Positions 8,018 to 15,702 of a stretch of DNA of 49,027 nt are shown piece by piece. The notes beneath the pieces are model-generated. The model ran no database searches. It saw only the letters and a program-made list of their open reading frames with translations, and was not told the DNA's origin. Source of the stretch: Bacteroidota bacterium (lineage in GTDB: Bacteria > Bacteroidota > Bacteroidia > Bacteroidales > Prolixibacteraceae); the NCBI GenBank assembly GCA_030698405.1, contig JAUYMU010000115.1, forward strand, positions 1 to 49,027, given 5' to 3'. The translations under genes were made by a program, and so were the position numbers. Each line of letters opens with the position of its first letter. Position 1 is the first letter of the stretch.

Positions 8018-9463
8018 TTAATCTTTCTTCGGCAAAATAAACCGGTCATACAAAAATAACAGAACAACCGCACTTAAAGCGAGCGAACTGAAAATAATCC
8101 AGATGGATTGCGGCTGATAGCTAGTCCATAGAAAATCGGTCAATTGCTGCTGACTGAAGTTCATCTGCCGGGCAGCTTCGTTGAAATAATCGGTTTTGGT
8201 AAACGATCCGTCCACTATTTCAGGAATGGTTAAACCGCGTTTCGCGACTTCTGATTTCAGGAGAAAAAGTTTATCGGCAATTTTTTCGTAGGGTGCTCCG
8301 GAAATAAAACCGGCAATCTGATGTCCTAAAGCGATGGGCAGAAACGATGAACCCATGTACAAGGCTTTTTTGTCGGGTGGTGCAATGCTGCCCACATATT
8401 CGGTGTATTTTGGCGAGCTCCCCATTTCGCCCAATCCAAAAATCAGCAATCCTAAAAGAATAATCCATCCGTTTTGAAACGAGAACATCATTCCCAGTCC
8501 AACAGCCAAAACAAATATACCGCCCATCATGGCATTCAGCGGCCTGAAACGCATTACAAATGCCGAAACTACCAATTGGAACACAATGATAAAAAAAGCA
8601 TCCATACTACTCAATGTCAAGGCAATGCTCCCGGGATCAGAGCCAATCAGTTCGGCCAGCCAGGGTGAAAATGAATGAATTCCGTTGTAAAGGGTTGCAG
8701 TGTTTACCCAATCGACCACAAAATTCGGGAACGAATAATAAAGCTGGTTAAAAGCGGCCCAAAACAGCGACATGATGAGTAAAAACATGCTGTACCGCCA
8801 GTTGATAATGGTATAAAATATATTTATAAACGGTTGAAAAACAGATCTCAAAAAAGTGGTGGATTCCTTTATTTCTTTGGGTTCTTTAAAAAAGAACAGG
8901 GTAATAACAAAGTTAATTGCAATGGCAATAATCGACAACATAAACACAAAATTCCAGCCTTTGCCCAGCACAATTCCAGCGACAAACGGGCCGATAAATC
9001 CGCCGATGTTCACCATCATGTAAAAAATTCCAAAACCGATGGAAGCCGTTTCTTCGTTGGTTGTTTTTGATATGGTTGCCGAAATGACAGGTTTAAAAAA
9101 TGCACCGCCCACGCAAATCCAAATGAATGAAAAGAAGACCATTCCGAAATTGTCGAATTGCTGGATCATATAAAATCCGGAACTGTATATCAGGAAAGCC
9201 AAAAGCAATACCTTTTTGTACCCGATTCTATCGGCAATGGCGCCTGTCAGGATTGGCAGAAAATACAGCAACATGGAACCGGTTCCCATGATGGCGCCTT
9301 TTTCAACCGGTGAAAAACCCATTGCACCGGTTTCCTTCGAACCCACCAGAAAAAGGCCAAAACCCATGTAAAAACCATACCAGGCATAACGTTCAAACAA
9401 TTCGATGATATTGGCCAACCAAAACAGCGAAGGATATTTTCTGAAAATCTGAAGTTTCGACAT
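8018..9463 (-). CDS. MFS transporter, POT/PTR2-like (oligopeptide) type
   Basis: A polytopic membrane protein of 481 residues with about 12-14 hydrophobic segments. GAFFKPVISATISK and FYMMVNIGGFIGPFVAG resemble the signature segments of proton-dependent oligopeptide (POT/PTR2) transporters, and a GAIADRIGYKK loop fits the MFS motif A position. Uptake of small peptides is likely, but substrate choice cannot be read here. I take the ATG giving MSKLQIFRKYP as start; the longer frame to 9493 adds an unlikely MCSRIYNYYS. It is divergent from the protease gene at 9603. Confidence 0.75.
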   Translation of the reverse strand: MSKLQIFRKYPSLFWLANIIELFERYAWYGFYMGFGLFLVGSKETGAMGFSPVEKGAIMGTGSMLLYFLPILTGAIADRIGYKKVLLLAFLIYSSGFYMIQQFDNFGMVFFSFIWICVGGAFFKPVISATISKTTNEETASIGFGIFYMMVNIGGFIGPFVAGIVLGKGWNFVFMLSIIAIAINFVITLFFFKEPKEIKESTTFLRSVFQPFINIFYTIINWRYSMFLLIMSLFWAAFNQLYYSFPNFVVDWVNTATLYNGIHSFSPWLAELIGSDPGSIALTLSSMDAFFIIVFQLVVSAFVMRFRPLNAMMGGIFVLAVGLGMMFSFQNGWIILLGLLIFGLGEMGSSPKYTEYVGSIAPPDKKALYMGSSFLPIALGHQIAGFISGAPYEKIADKLFLLKSEVAKRGLTIPEIVDGSFTKTDYFNEAARQMNFSQQQLTDFLWTSYQPQSIWIIFSSLALSAVVLLFLYDRFILPKKD

Positions 9464-9568
9464 TGAATAGTAGTTATAAATTCGGGAGCACAAAATAGTG
9501 AAAAAAATCAGTTAAGAATAATTAACGATTAAGACTAGAAGTCAAGCCGATAAAAACAAAGCTTTTAC

Positions 9569-9576
9569 TATTTTTG
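9569..9576 (+). promoter_or_regulatory. TAnnTTTG promoter box of the ctpA-like gene
   Basis: TATTTTTG matches the Bacteroidota -7 consensus and lies 27 bp before the ATG at 9603. No clear -33 TTTG was verified. Confidence 0.45.
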
Positions 9577-9602
9577 TTCCCCTTATCAACAACGAGTTAA
9601 AA

Positions 9603-11285
9603 ATGAAATTTTCCAGAACAAAAAAAGCAGGGATTGTTATTGTTGGAATTTTGGTTTTTGCCATAAGCTTTTACAGCTTTAAGCAAGACGATAAAAATTT
9701 CCAGATAGCCAAGAACCTCGATATTTACTACACCCTTTTCAGGGAATTGAACCTGTTTTACGTGGACGATGTGAACCCGAACAAACTGGTGAAAACCAGT
9801 ATCGACAAGATGCTCGAATCGCTCGACCCGTACACCAATTTTATTTCGGAAGACGATGTGGAAGATTTCAGGTTTATGACAACCGGCGAATATGCCGGAA
9901 TTGGAGCGCTGATCAGCAAACAAAAAGGAAAAATTGTGATTGCTGAACCTTACGAAGGATTTCCGGCACAGAAAAGCGGCCTGAAAGCAGGCGATATTTT
10001 GCTTGAAGTGGCCGGTAAATCAACGGAAAATCTTTCAACAGAAGATGTAAGCAGCCTTTTAAAAGGTCCAGCCGGAAAATCGGTACTGGTAAAAATTGAG
10101 CGCTTTGGACAGAAAAAACCGTTGGACATTGAAGTCGTCCGCGAGAAAATACAGATCGACCCCGTACCTTATTACGGAATGCTGGACAAGGAAACCGGCT
10201 ACATCCGGCTTTCAAACTTTACGGTTGATTGCACCGAGCGGGTTAAAATTGCCTTTATTGAACTGAAAGAAAAGCATGGAGCCAAATCGCTTGTGTTGGA
10301 TTTACGTTCAAATCCGGGCGGCTTGTTAATGGAGGCTGTTCGTATTTCAAACCTTTTTATTCCAAAAGGCCAGGAAATTGTAAGCACGAAAGGAAAAGTA
10401 AAACAATGGGATAAAGTTTATACCGCTACCGAAAACCCGCTTGACACCGTAATGCCAATTGCTGTTCTGGTCAATCGCGGATCGGCTTCAGCGTCCGAAA
10501 TTGTGGCAGGCGCTATTCAGGATCTCGATCGCGGAATGATTATCGGAACGCGCACTTTCGGTAAAGGGCTGGTTCAGACTACCCGCGATTTAAGCTACAA
10601 TGCAAAACTTAAAATCACCACAGCCAAATATTATATTCCGAGCGGACGCTGCATTCAGGCGCTCGATTATTCGCACCGGAACGAAGACGGCAGCGTGGGC
10701 GAAATACCCGATTCGCTGATTACAAAATACACCACCAAAAAAGGACGTATTGTTTTTGACGGTGGTGGCGTTGTGCCCGACATTACTGTTGACAATGAAG
10801 TATTGAGCAATCTGGCAACCAATCTGATAACCCAGTCGGTTGTATTCGACTATGCAACCTATTTCAACAGTAAAACCGAAAAAGTTGCAGCTCCTGAAGA
10901 TTTTGTAATTACTCCTGAAATGTATGCTGATTTCGTACAATTCGTTAAAAAACAGGATTTCAAATATGAATCGAGAACTGAAGGACAACTGGAAAAATTG
11001 CTTGAAGTTGCCAAACGCGAGAAATATTACGAATTATCGAAAGTTGAATTTGAAGCGCTGAAAGTTAAGCTGGGACACAATATTGATCAGGATCTCGAAC
11101 ATTTTAAAGACGAAGTTTCTGAACTGATGTCTGATGAAATTGTTTCGCGGTATTATTACCAGAAAGGAGCTATCAAGGCTGCATTGAGAGACGACAAGGA
11201 TGTTGAAAAAGCTTTGGAAATACTCCAAAAACCTGATGGGTATGCCAGTATATTTGATGCAGGGCGCATCATAAAATCGAACTAA
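9603..11285 (+). CDS. S41 family C-terminal processing peptidase (CtpA type)
   Basis: A 560-residue periplasmic serine protease anchored by an N-terminal hydrophobic segment (residues 9-25). A PDZ domain spans about 95-180 (GLKAGDILLEVAGK). The S41 core follows, with VLDLRSNPGG (231-240), NRGSASASEI with catalytic Ser296, and FGKGLVQ with Lys321 as general base. The family trims C-termini of envelope proteins and is involved in quality control. A C-terminal extension of about 170 residues is typical of Bacteroidota homologs. The gene has its own promoter box upstream and a terminator just after the stop. Confidence 0.9.
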   Translation: MKFSRTKKAGIVIVGILVFAISFYSFKQDDKNFQIAKNLDIYYTLFRELNLFYVDDVNPNKLVKTSIDKMLESLDPYTNFISEDDVEDFRFMTTGEYAGIGALISKQKGKIVIAEPYEGFPAQKSGLKAGDILLEVAGKSTENLSTEDVSSLLKGPAGKSVLVKIERFGQKKPLDIEVVREKIQIDPVPYYGMLDKETGYIRLSNFTVDCTERVKIAFIELKEKHGAKSLVLDLRSNPGGLLMEAVRISNLFIPKGQEIVSTKGKVKQWDKVYTATENPLDTVMPIAVLVNRGSASASEIVAGAIQDLDRGMIIGTRTFGKGLVQTTRDLSYNAKLKITTAKYYIPSGRCIQALDYSHRNEDGSVGEIPDSLITKYTTKKGRIVFDGGGVVPDITVDNEVLSNLATNLITQSVVFDYATYFNSKTEKVAAPEDFVITPEMYADFVQFVKKQDFKYESRTEGQLEKLLEVAKREKYYELSKVEFEALKVKLGHNIDQDLEHFKDEVSELMSDEIVSRYYYQKGAIKAALRDDKDVEKALEILQKPDGYASIFDAGRIIKSN

Positions 11286-11292
11286 AAAAAAA

Positions 11293-11329
11293 CGAACCCG
11301 GACAGATAACTGAGCCGGGTTTGTTTTTT
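11293..11329 (+). terminator. Rho-independent terminator
   Basis: CGAACCCGG (11293-11301) pairs with CCGGGTTTG (11315-11323), with one G-U pair, across a 13-nt loop. It is followed by six T residues. It ends the protease gene. Confidence 0.8.
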
Positions 11330-11347
11330 ATGGTATGATCGGATGTT

Positions 11348-11848
11348 TTACATTCCGAAGATTTGCGGATACATTATTGCCAGAAAGAGGGTAACGATTA
11401 TCAGAATGCTTAGTCCGACAAAAAACAGAATCACTCCAACCTTGTAGCGCTTGTTTGATGTCACAAGTTCGGTAACCGAATTGATCTTGTGTATTTTGTT
11501 CACCATTTTCTGAAGCGCCATCTGATCTTTCACAATATAGTCGTAAGCGCCATATTTCATGCTGTTAATAGCAATGTCAATACTGTCCTGCCCCGACAAA
11601 AAGATAAACTCGACATTTGGATTGGTCTTCTTTGCCTTAATTAAAACCTCAATTCCGGTCATTCCTTCCAGCAGGTAATCCTGAATAATGATATCAGGAT
11701 TTTTGTTCATATTATTAAGGGCATCTTCGCCCGACAAATATGATTCAACTCTGGTGAATTTGTTGGTTTTAAGATAACTGACAACCAGTTTATTGTAAAT
11801 TTGATTGTCTTCAACTACAAATATGAGAGGATTTTTAACGTTTGCCAT
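11348..11848 (-). CDS. receiver-domain protein with C-terminal membrane anchor
   Basis: A 166-residue product from the ATG at 11848; the frame runs on to 11935, but the added N-terminus is not receiver-like. Residues 7-120 are a CheY-type receiver domain with acidic pair E13/D14, phospho-acceptor D57 (IIIQDYLLEG), Ser in FLSGQDS and Lys in IVKDQ. Instead of an output domain the C-terminus (about 137-160) is one hydrophobic transmembrane segment. A membrane-tethered single-domain receiver is unusual. It may act as a phosphate sink or dock a kinase at the membrane. No kinase gene is adjacent; the nearest is at 15703. Confidence 0.8.
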   Translation of the reverse strand: MANVKNPLIFVVEDNQIYNKLVVSYLKTNKFTRVESYLSGEDALNNMNKNPDIIIQDYLLEGMTGIEVLIKAKKTNPNVEFIFLSGQDSIDIAINSMKYGAYDYIVKDQMALQKMVNKIHKINSVTELVTSNKRYKVGVILFFVGLSILIIVTLFLAIMYPQIFGM

Positions 11849-11973
11849 GTTTATATTTATTGCGTTTATCTTAATTGCATCAGAAAATGTGAAACCGAAA
11901 TCCCAACTCAAACTTTTTACTCTTGTAAAAATCACGACAAAGTAACTAAAAATAGGAAAAACAACCGCTTTAT

Positions 11974-13086
11974 TTAACTATTCTTTTTCTGAACGTGTGT
12001 TTTTTCTTTTTGGTATATTTTTCCTCCTATTATTTCCGTATCGAAATGGCAACTTTTGCAGCTTACCGAATGAATATTGTTCGGACTGTTAATGTCAGCA
12101 TAAGTGGTATTCATGGTGGTAACGTCAAGCTTACAGTTCGAAATTCCCGGATGACAATTCCTGCATGAGTTTCGGGCATCGTTCGAGTGGGGCGAATGAC
12201 AGGCCATGCAACTAATTCCTTCGTGCACGCCGGTTGGTGTCCGGTCGTCTTCGGAGCCTGCCTGATGTGCAAAATTTGGAGAATGGCATTGAATACAGAG
12301 TTTCTGAACCGGATCATCCGAGACCTTTACTGGCTTTCCATCGCTGAACATGGTAATTTTCATCAGTTTGTCGGCCCTGATATGTCGGTTGTTATCACGA
12401 ACATACAAGGCAACCGAAGGATTTCGTTGTGCCCGTTCATAAAATATTTCCTGCGGATTGTCAAATCTCAGAGGCCGCTCAAGCGGTGCATTTTCTGTAT
12501 GCACCTGATGGCAGGCGAGGCAGGGAATGGTTGGTTCGAAAACTTTGCCCATATCCTGTAACTTCCATGCACCATCCGCTTCCAGAGGTTTGTCCAAAAG
12601 TGTTTTGATATTTCCGTCGTAAAACATACCATGACACCGCAAACATGCCCAATAAGGCGCTTCTTCAAGATTGTGTTTGCCGTTCATAAAAATTTCAGCA
12701 TAATTGGCTGAATGACCTCCCGACAGCCATTTGGCATATTCCGACTGATGGCATTTGGCACACTTACCCGAAATTTCATGTACCTGTTTTTCAGTTAAAC
12801 GGATATCTTCAGGATGCTTTTTCTCTTTTCCCAAATGAGTAAAAACCATGTTGCCCTTTTCTTTCAGGCTGTGTATGCCATTGCTCAAAGCTGTTCCATG
12901 GCACTCGGTGCAGCGAACATTTCGGTGACCGGAATGCTGCCATTCGGTAACTGATGGACTGATTTCGTGGCAACTGGCGCAAGTTCTTTCAGGATTGGCC
13001 GAATTCCATGACGAATAACCGCCAAACAAAACAGCCACGCCAATCAAAATAAAAAGCAGTATAAATGTGGTTCGTTTCAGGTTCAT
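11974..13086 (-). CDS. membrane-anchored nine-heme cytochrome c
   Basis: A 370-residue multiheme cytochrome with an N-terminal membrane anchor (LLFILIGVAVLFGG). I count nine CxxCH heme-binding motifs: CASCH, CTECH, CAKCH, CLRCH, CLACH, CIQCH, CMACH, CRNCH and CKSCH. The N-terminal part resembles the NapC/NrfH type of quinol-linked tetraheme anchors, but the heme number is larger. ATG 13086 is preferred to TTG 13101. It is the last gene after the GMC dehydrogenase (30-bp gap), so it most likely takes electrons from that enzyme and passes them to the quinone pool or to another periplasmic acceptor. The C-terminus is Lys-rich. Confidence 0.85.
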   Translation of the reverse strand: MNLKRTTFILLFILIGVAVLFGGYSSWNSANPERTCASCHEISPSVTEWQHSGHRNVRCTECHGTALSNGIHSLKEKGNMVFTHLGKEKKHPEDIRLTEKQVHEISGKCAKCHQSEYAKWLSGGHSANYAEIFMNGKHNLEEAPYWACLRCHGMFYDGNIKTLLDKPLEADGAWKLQDMGKVFEPTIPCLACHQVHTENAPLERPLRFDNPQEIFYERAQRNPSVALYVRDNNRHIRADKLMKITMFSDGKPVKVSDDPVQKLCIQCHSPNFAHQAGSEDDRTPTGVHEGISCMACHSPHSNDARNSCRNCHPGISNCKLDVTTMNTTYADINSPNNIHSVSCKSCHFDTEIIGGKIYQKEKTHVQKKNS

Positions 13087-13116
13087 ATAGAAAAGTTTCA
13101 AGTTCAGTTTCCAATT

Positions 13117-14763
13117 TTATCTTCCGGCAAAGTTTTTCGCAATATACCCGCCAACCCAATAACCAATAGCCATAATGGTTAGCGCAGGATTGAAACCGCC
13201 ACCGCTTGCCATAACACTTCCATCGGCAACAAACAGATTGTCAATTTCGTGCACCTGCCCGTATTTGTTTACTACTGAAGTTTTTTTGTCGTTTCCCATT
13301 CGGGCAGTTCCGTTCTGATGCTGCCCGCCACTGGGTCCACCTTTGCCACCAACGCTTTGCCAGGTTTGGTAGGCTCCTGCTTCTTTCAGAATGGCTTCTG
13401 CCTTTGCCGACAGAAATTTGCAATGTTCATGATCGAGCGGATGACGTTCGCCAGACAAGGAAGCCACCGGAATGCCCCAAAAGTCTTTTACTTCAGGATC
13501 GACCGTAACCCTTGATTCGAACATCGGTATTTCCTGAATTGGCCCAACCACCTGGGCAGTGCGATGGTACATACTACGCTGAAATTCTTTGTGTTCCTTT
13601 CCCCAATTAGCCGATCCCGGTGGGCGTATTCCGGTGAAAAGGTATGGCATCTTGTTAAATTCGTTGGCCAGCATTCCACCTCCAACAATTCCGGGGTTAT
13701 GATGGTTGAAATCGCTCCAGGCGATGGTTGCACCAGGACCCGCAAAATCCAATATATCGTAATCGAACAATCCGTAGGCACCGGTATAGGCATGGCCCTG
13801 TAAATTTCGTCCCACCCAGTCATAATTATTTCCGGCGCCATTCGGGAAAAGTTTCGATTTTGAATTCAGCAACAAACGGGCAGTTTCGATGGCTGCACCG
13901 GCAACCACTACCAAATCGGCAGTTTGAATCTGTGGCTTGTCATCCTTGTCAAAATATTTTACTCCGGTAGCCTTGCCGTGATCGTCAATCATGATTTCGA
14001 CCACCTTGCTGCCAGTTCTTAAATCGCAATTTCCGGTTTGAATGGCAACCGGAATCACTGTATTCTGCGTGCCGTTCTTTGCGTCAACCGGACACGCATA
14101 CCCAACGCAGGTGCGATTGCGGATACAGCCGGCCCGACCGTTATAGGGAATGGAATTTCGGAGCATCGGTATCGGAAAAGGATGTAGTCCGAGCCTTTTG
14201 GAAGCTTCGTAAAACACTTTTGCTTCCCGGTTGTATTCAAAAGGTGGCATCGGCTGCTTTTTCTTTCGGGGCGGTGCAAACGGATTTTGGGTATCATCGC
14301 CCGAAACACCGATTTCCCATTCAGCCTTTTCGTAAAAAGGCTCAAGTTCGTCGTAGGTAACCGGCCAGTCTTCCAATGTTGAACCTTCCACGTGGCCGTA
14401 AATAGTTTTAAGTTTGAAATCTTCTTCCATGAACCTCCAGGCCATTGCTCCATAACTGACCGTTCCGGAGCCAACACAGGCAGCATTGTTGCTGTAACCA
14501 CCTTTGATGGGCGTAACAATTTGTTTGGATCCTCCCTTGTAAGTCACTACCCTTGGGTTTTTTATGTGGTCGGGGCCAAATGGAGAACCCAGCACTTCTG
14601 TACGCTGCGAAATGAGTTCATCGTTCGGATGCTCATCGTAGTCGTGCCATTCGCCACGCTCGAAAAGAACCACAGTCATGCCGTTGATAGCCAGCTCATT
14701 TGCTGCAATTCCGCCTCCGGCTCCGGCTCCAATTACAATTGCATTTACATGTTTATTTGCCAT
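13117..14763 (-). CDS. GMC-family FAD dehydrogenase, gluconate 2-dehydrogenase-like large subunit
   Basis: A 548-residue flavoprotein of the GMC family. The Rossmann FAD motif is VIGAGAGGGIAANE (10-23). The C-terminal GMC domain holds GGQHQNGTARMG with likely catalytic His482 and GFNPALTI with the paired Asn. A Cys group C213/C219/C224 (CIRNRTCVGYAC) matches the cysteine cluster of bacterial FAD-dependent sugar/gluconate dehydrogenases. It has no signal peptide, as in that family, where the large subunit is exported by hitch-hiking on a Tat-signal small subunit; here this would be the product of 14971-15516. It should oxidise a sugar, sugar acid or polyol in the periplasm. The substrate is not readable from the sequence. 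Confidence 0.85.
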   Translation of the reverse strand: MANKHVNAIVIGAGAGGGIAANELAINGMTVVLFERGEWHDYDEHPNDELISQRTEVLGSPFGPDHIKNPRVVTYKGGSKQIVTPIKGGYSNNAACVGSGTVSYGAMAWRFMEEDFKLKTIYGHVEGSTLEDWPVTYDELEPFYEKAEWEIGVSGDDTQNPFAPPRKKKQPMPPFEYNREAKVFYEASKRLGLHPFPIPMLRNSIPYNGRAGCIRNRTCVGYACPVDAKNGTQNTVIPVAIQTGNCDLRTGSKVVEIMIDDHGKATGVKYFDKDDKPQIQTADLVVVAGAAIETARLLLNSKSKLFPNGAGNNYDWVGRNLQGHAYTGAYGLFDYDILDFAGPGATIAWSDFNHHNPGIVGGGMLANEFNKMPYLFTGIRPPGSANWGKEHKEFQRSMYHRTAQVVGPIQEIPMFESRVTVDPEVKDFWGIPVASLSGERHPLDHEHCKFLSAKAEAILKEAGAYQTWQSVGGKGGPSGGQHQNGTARMGNDKKTSVVNKYGQVHEIDNLFVADGSVMASGGGFNPALTIMAIGYWVGGYIAKNFAGR

Positions 14764-14768
14764 GGTTG

Positions 14769-14876
14769 TTAATTCATTTTGCAGGCTTCAACATTCTGAA
14801 CTTCGGCACAAGATGAAAAAAGCAGTAAGGTGAGAATTACAAAAAAGGTAAGGGAAAGCAGTTTTTTTGTTTTCAT
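14769..14876 (-). CDS. 35-residue lipoprotein in the dehydrogenase operon
   Basis: An open frame of 35 codons starts with ATG at 14876 and stops at TAA 14769-14771, 5 bp before the start of the GMC dehydrogenase. It encodes MKTKKLLSLTFFVILTLLLF followed by SSCAEVQNVEACKMN. This is a complete lipoprotein signal peptide with lipobox FSSC, leaving a mature peptide of only about 13 residues with two cysteines. The position, orientation and well-formed leader make it a likely real gene. It may be a tiny lipid anchor or a degenerate remnant of a larger lipoprotein subunit. No homolog is known to me. Confidence 0.6.
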   Translation of the reverse strand: MKTKKLLSLTFFVILTLLLFSSCAEVQNVEACKMN

Positions 14877-14946
14877 TATAGTAGAGGTTTAATTTATCAT
14901 TGAATTCCTGAAATTTAGATATTAAATGCTGTATCCCACTGCGACC

Positions 14947-14972
14947 GCGACTGAACACTGCGACTGAACACT
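14947..14972. repeat. 13-bp tandem repeat over a stop codon
   Basis: GCGACTGAACACT occurs at 14947-14959 and again at 14960-14972. The second copy overlaps the stop codon of the minus-strand gene at 14971. A related 13-bp period, TGACCACTGTGAC, occurs at 46656-46681 at the end of another minus-strand gene; it matches the rotated unit TGAACACTGCGAC at 11 of 13 positions. Confidence 0.65.
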
Positions 14973-15516
14973 AAGTCCTGTATCTGTTTTGTCCGATTAC
15001 CAAAGGAAAATCAATCCGCAACATTTCAAAACTCATGTAATCTTTGTTTCCGCCATGTATGGGTGAGCCATAAAACCCCTGCATGGTATGTGCACGAACC
15101 AGGTTAAAAAAATCAGCAGGTTTGCTTCCGGGCCATTCAGATTCATTCAGCTCATTGGATTGCAGCATCTTCAGGATCTTGATTTGATCTTCAGGAACAA
15201 TTGCCTCGAAAGTTTTGCCGTATTTCAGGTTGCACCAGGTCTGCAAATTCCTGATTCCGCTCCGGTAGGTTTCCTGATCGTAATGAAATACACCGGAAAG
15301 TTGCCTGTCGATGTAATAAATTACTCCGGCATCGGTAGCGCCGGGCGATTCATCTTTAGGGATAATCTGCTCACAAAATGCAATGATACAAGAGGCATCT
15401 TCAGGAGTAAAGAAACGGAAACTGCTTTTTTGCTTCAGGCAAGAAGGAAAAAGTAAAACACTTCCAAAAGCAAGACTTGCAGATTTGATGAATTCGCGTC
15501 GGTTCTGGTTGGTCAT
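14971..15516 (-). CDS. gluconate 2-dehydrogenase subunit 3-like protein, Tat-exported
   Basis: A 181-residue small subunit. It starts with a twin-arginine signal (NRREFIKSAS, Arg6/Arg7) followed by a lipobox-like LLFPSC with Cys26, so it is probably a Tat-exported lipoprotein. The mature part (FTPEDASCIIAFCEQIIPKDESPGA..) matches the gluconate dehydrogenase subunit 3 family. In that family this subunit stabilises the flavoprotein and carries it through Tat. It is the first gene of the minus-strand operon 15516 to 11974 (small subunit, tiny lipoprotein, GMC dehydrogenase, multiheme cytochrome). A 94-bp gap follows it. Confidence 0.85.
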   Translation of the reverse strand: MTNQNRREFIKSASLAFGSVLLFPSCLKQKSSFRFFTPEDASCIIAFCEQIIPKDESPGATDAGVIYYIDRQLSGVFHYDQETYRSGIRNLQTWCNLKYGKTFEAIVPEDQIKILKMLQSNELNESEWPGSKPADFFNLVRAHTMQGFYGSPIHGGNKDYMSFEMLRIDFPLVIGQNRYRT

Positions 15517-15702
15517 ATTTGCTGATATAAAAAGGTAATTAAAGGTGATTCCCAGCTTCCCGAAAGATACAAATTCAATTTTAATACCCTTACCATTTTG
15601 TATGTTTTACAAACTTTCAGGCAAATTTCTGTTTCAATTTATTTTTTGAATCAAATTAATTTTCAATCTTTAACCAAAATCAATTTGTAACCCTTATTCT
15701 GC

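Noticed and set aside
14055-14519. 154-codon open frame inside the GMC dehydrogenase gene
   Set aside because: It overlaps a strongly supported gene in another frame, has a composition typical of a shadow frame, and shows no motif.
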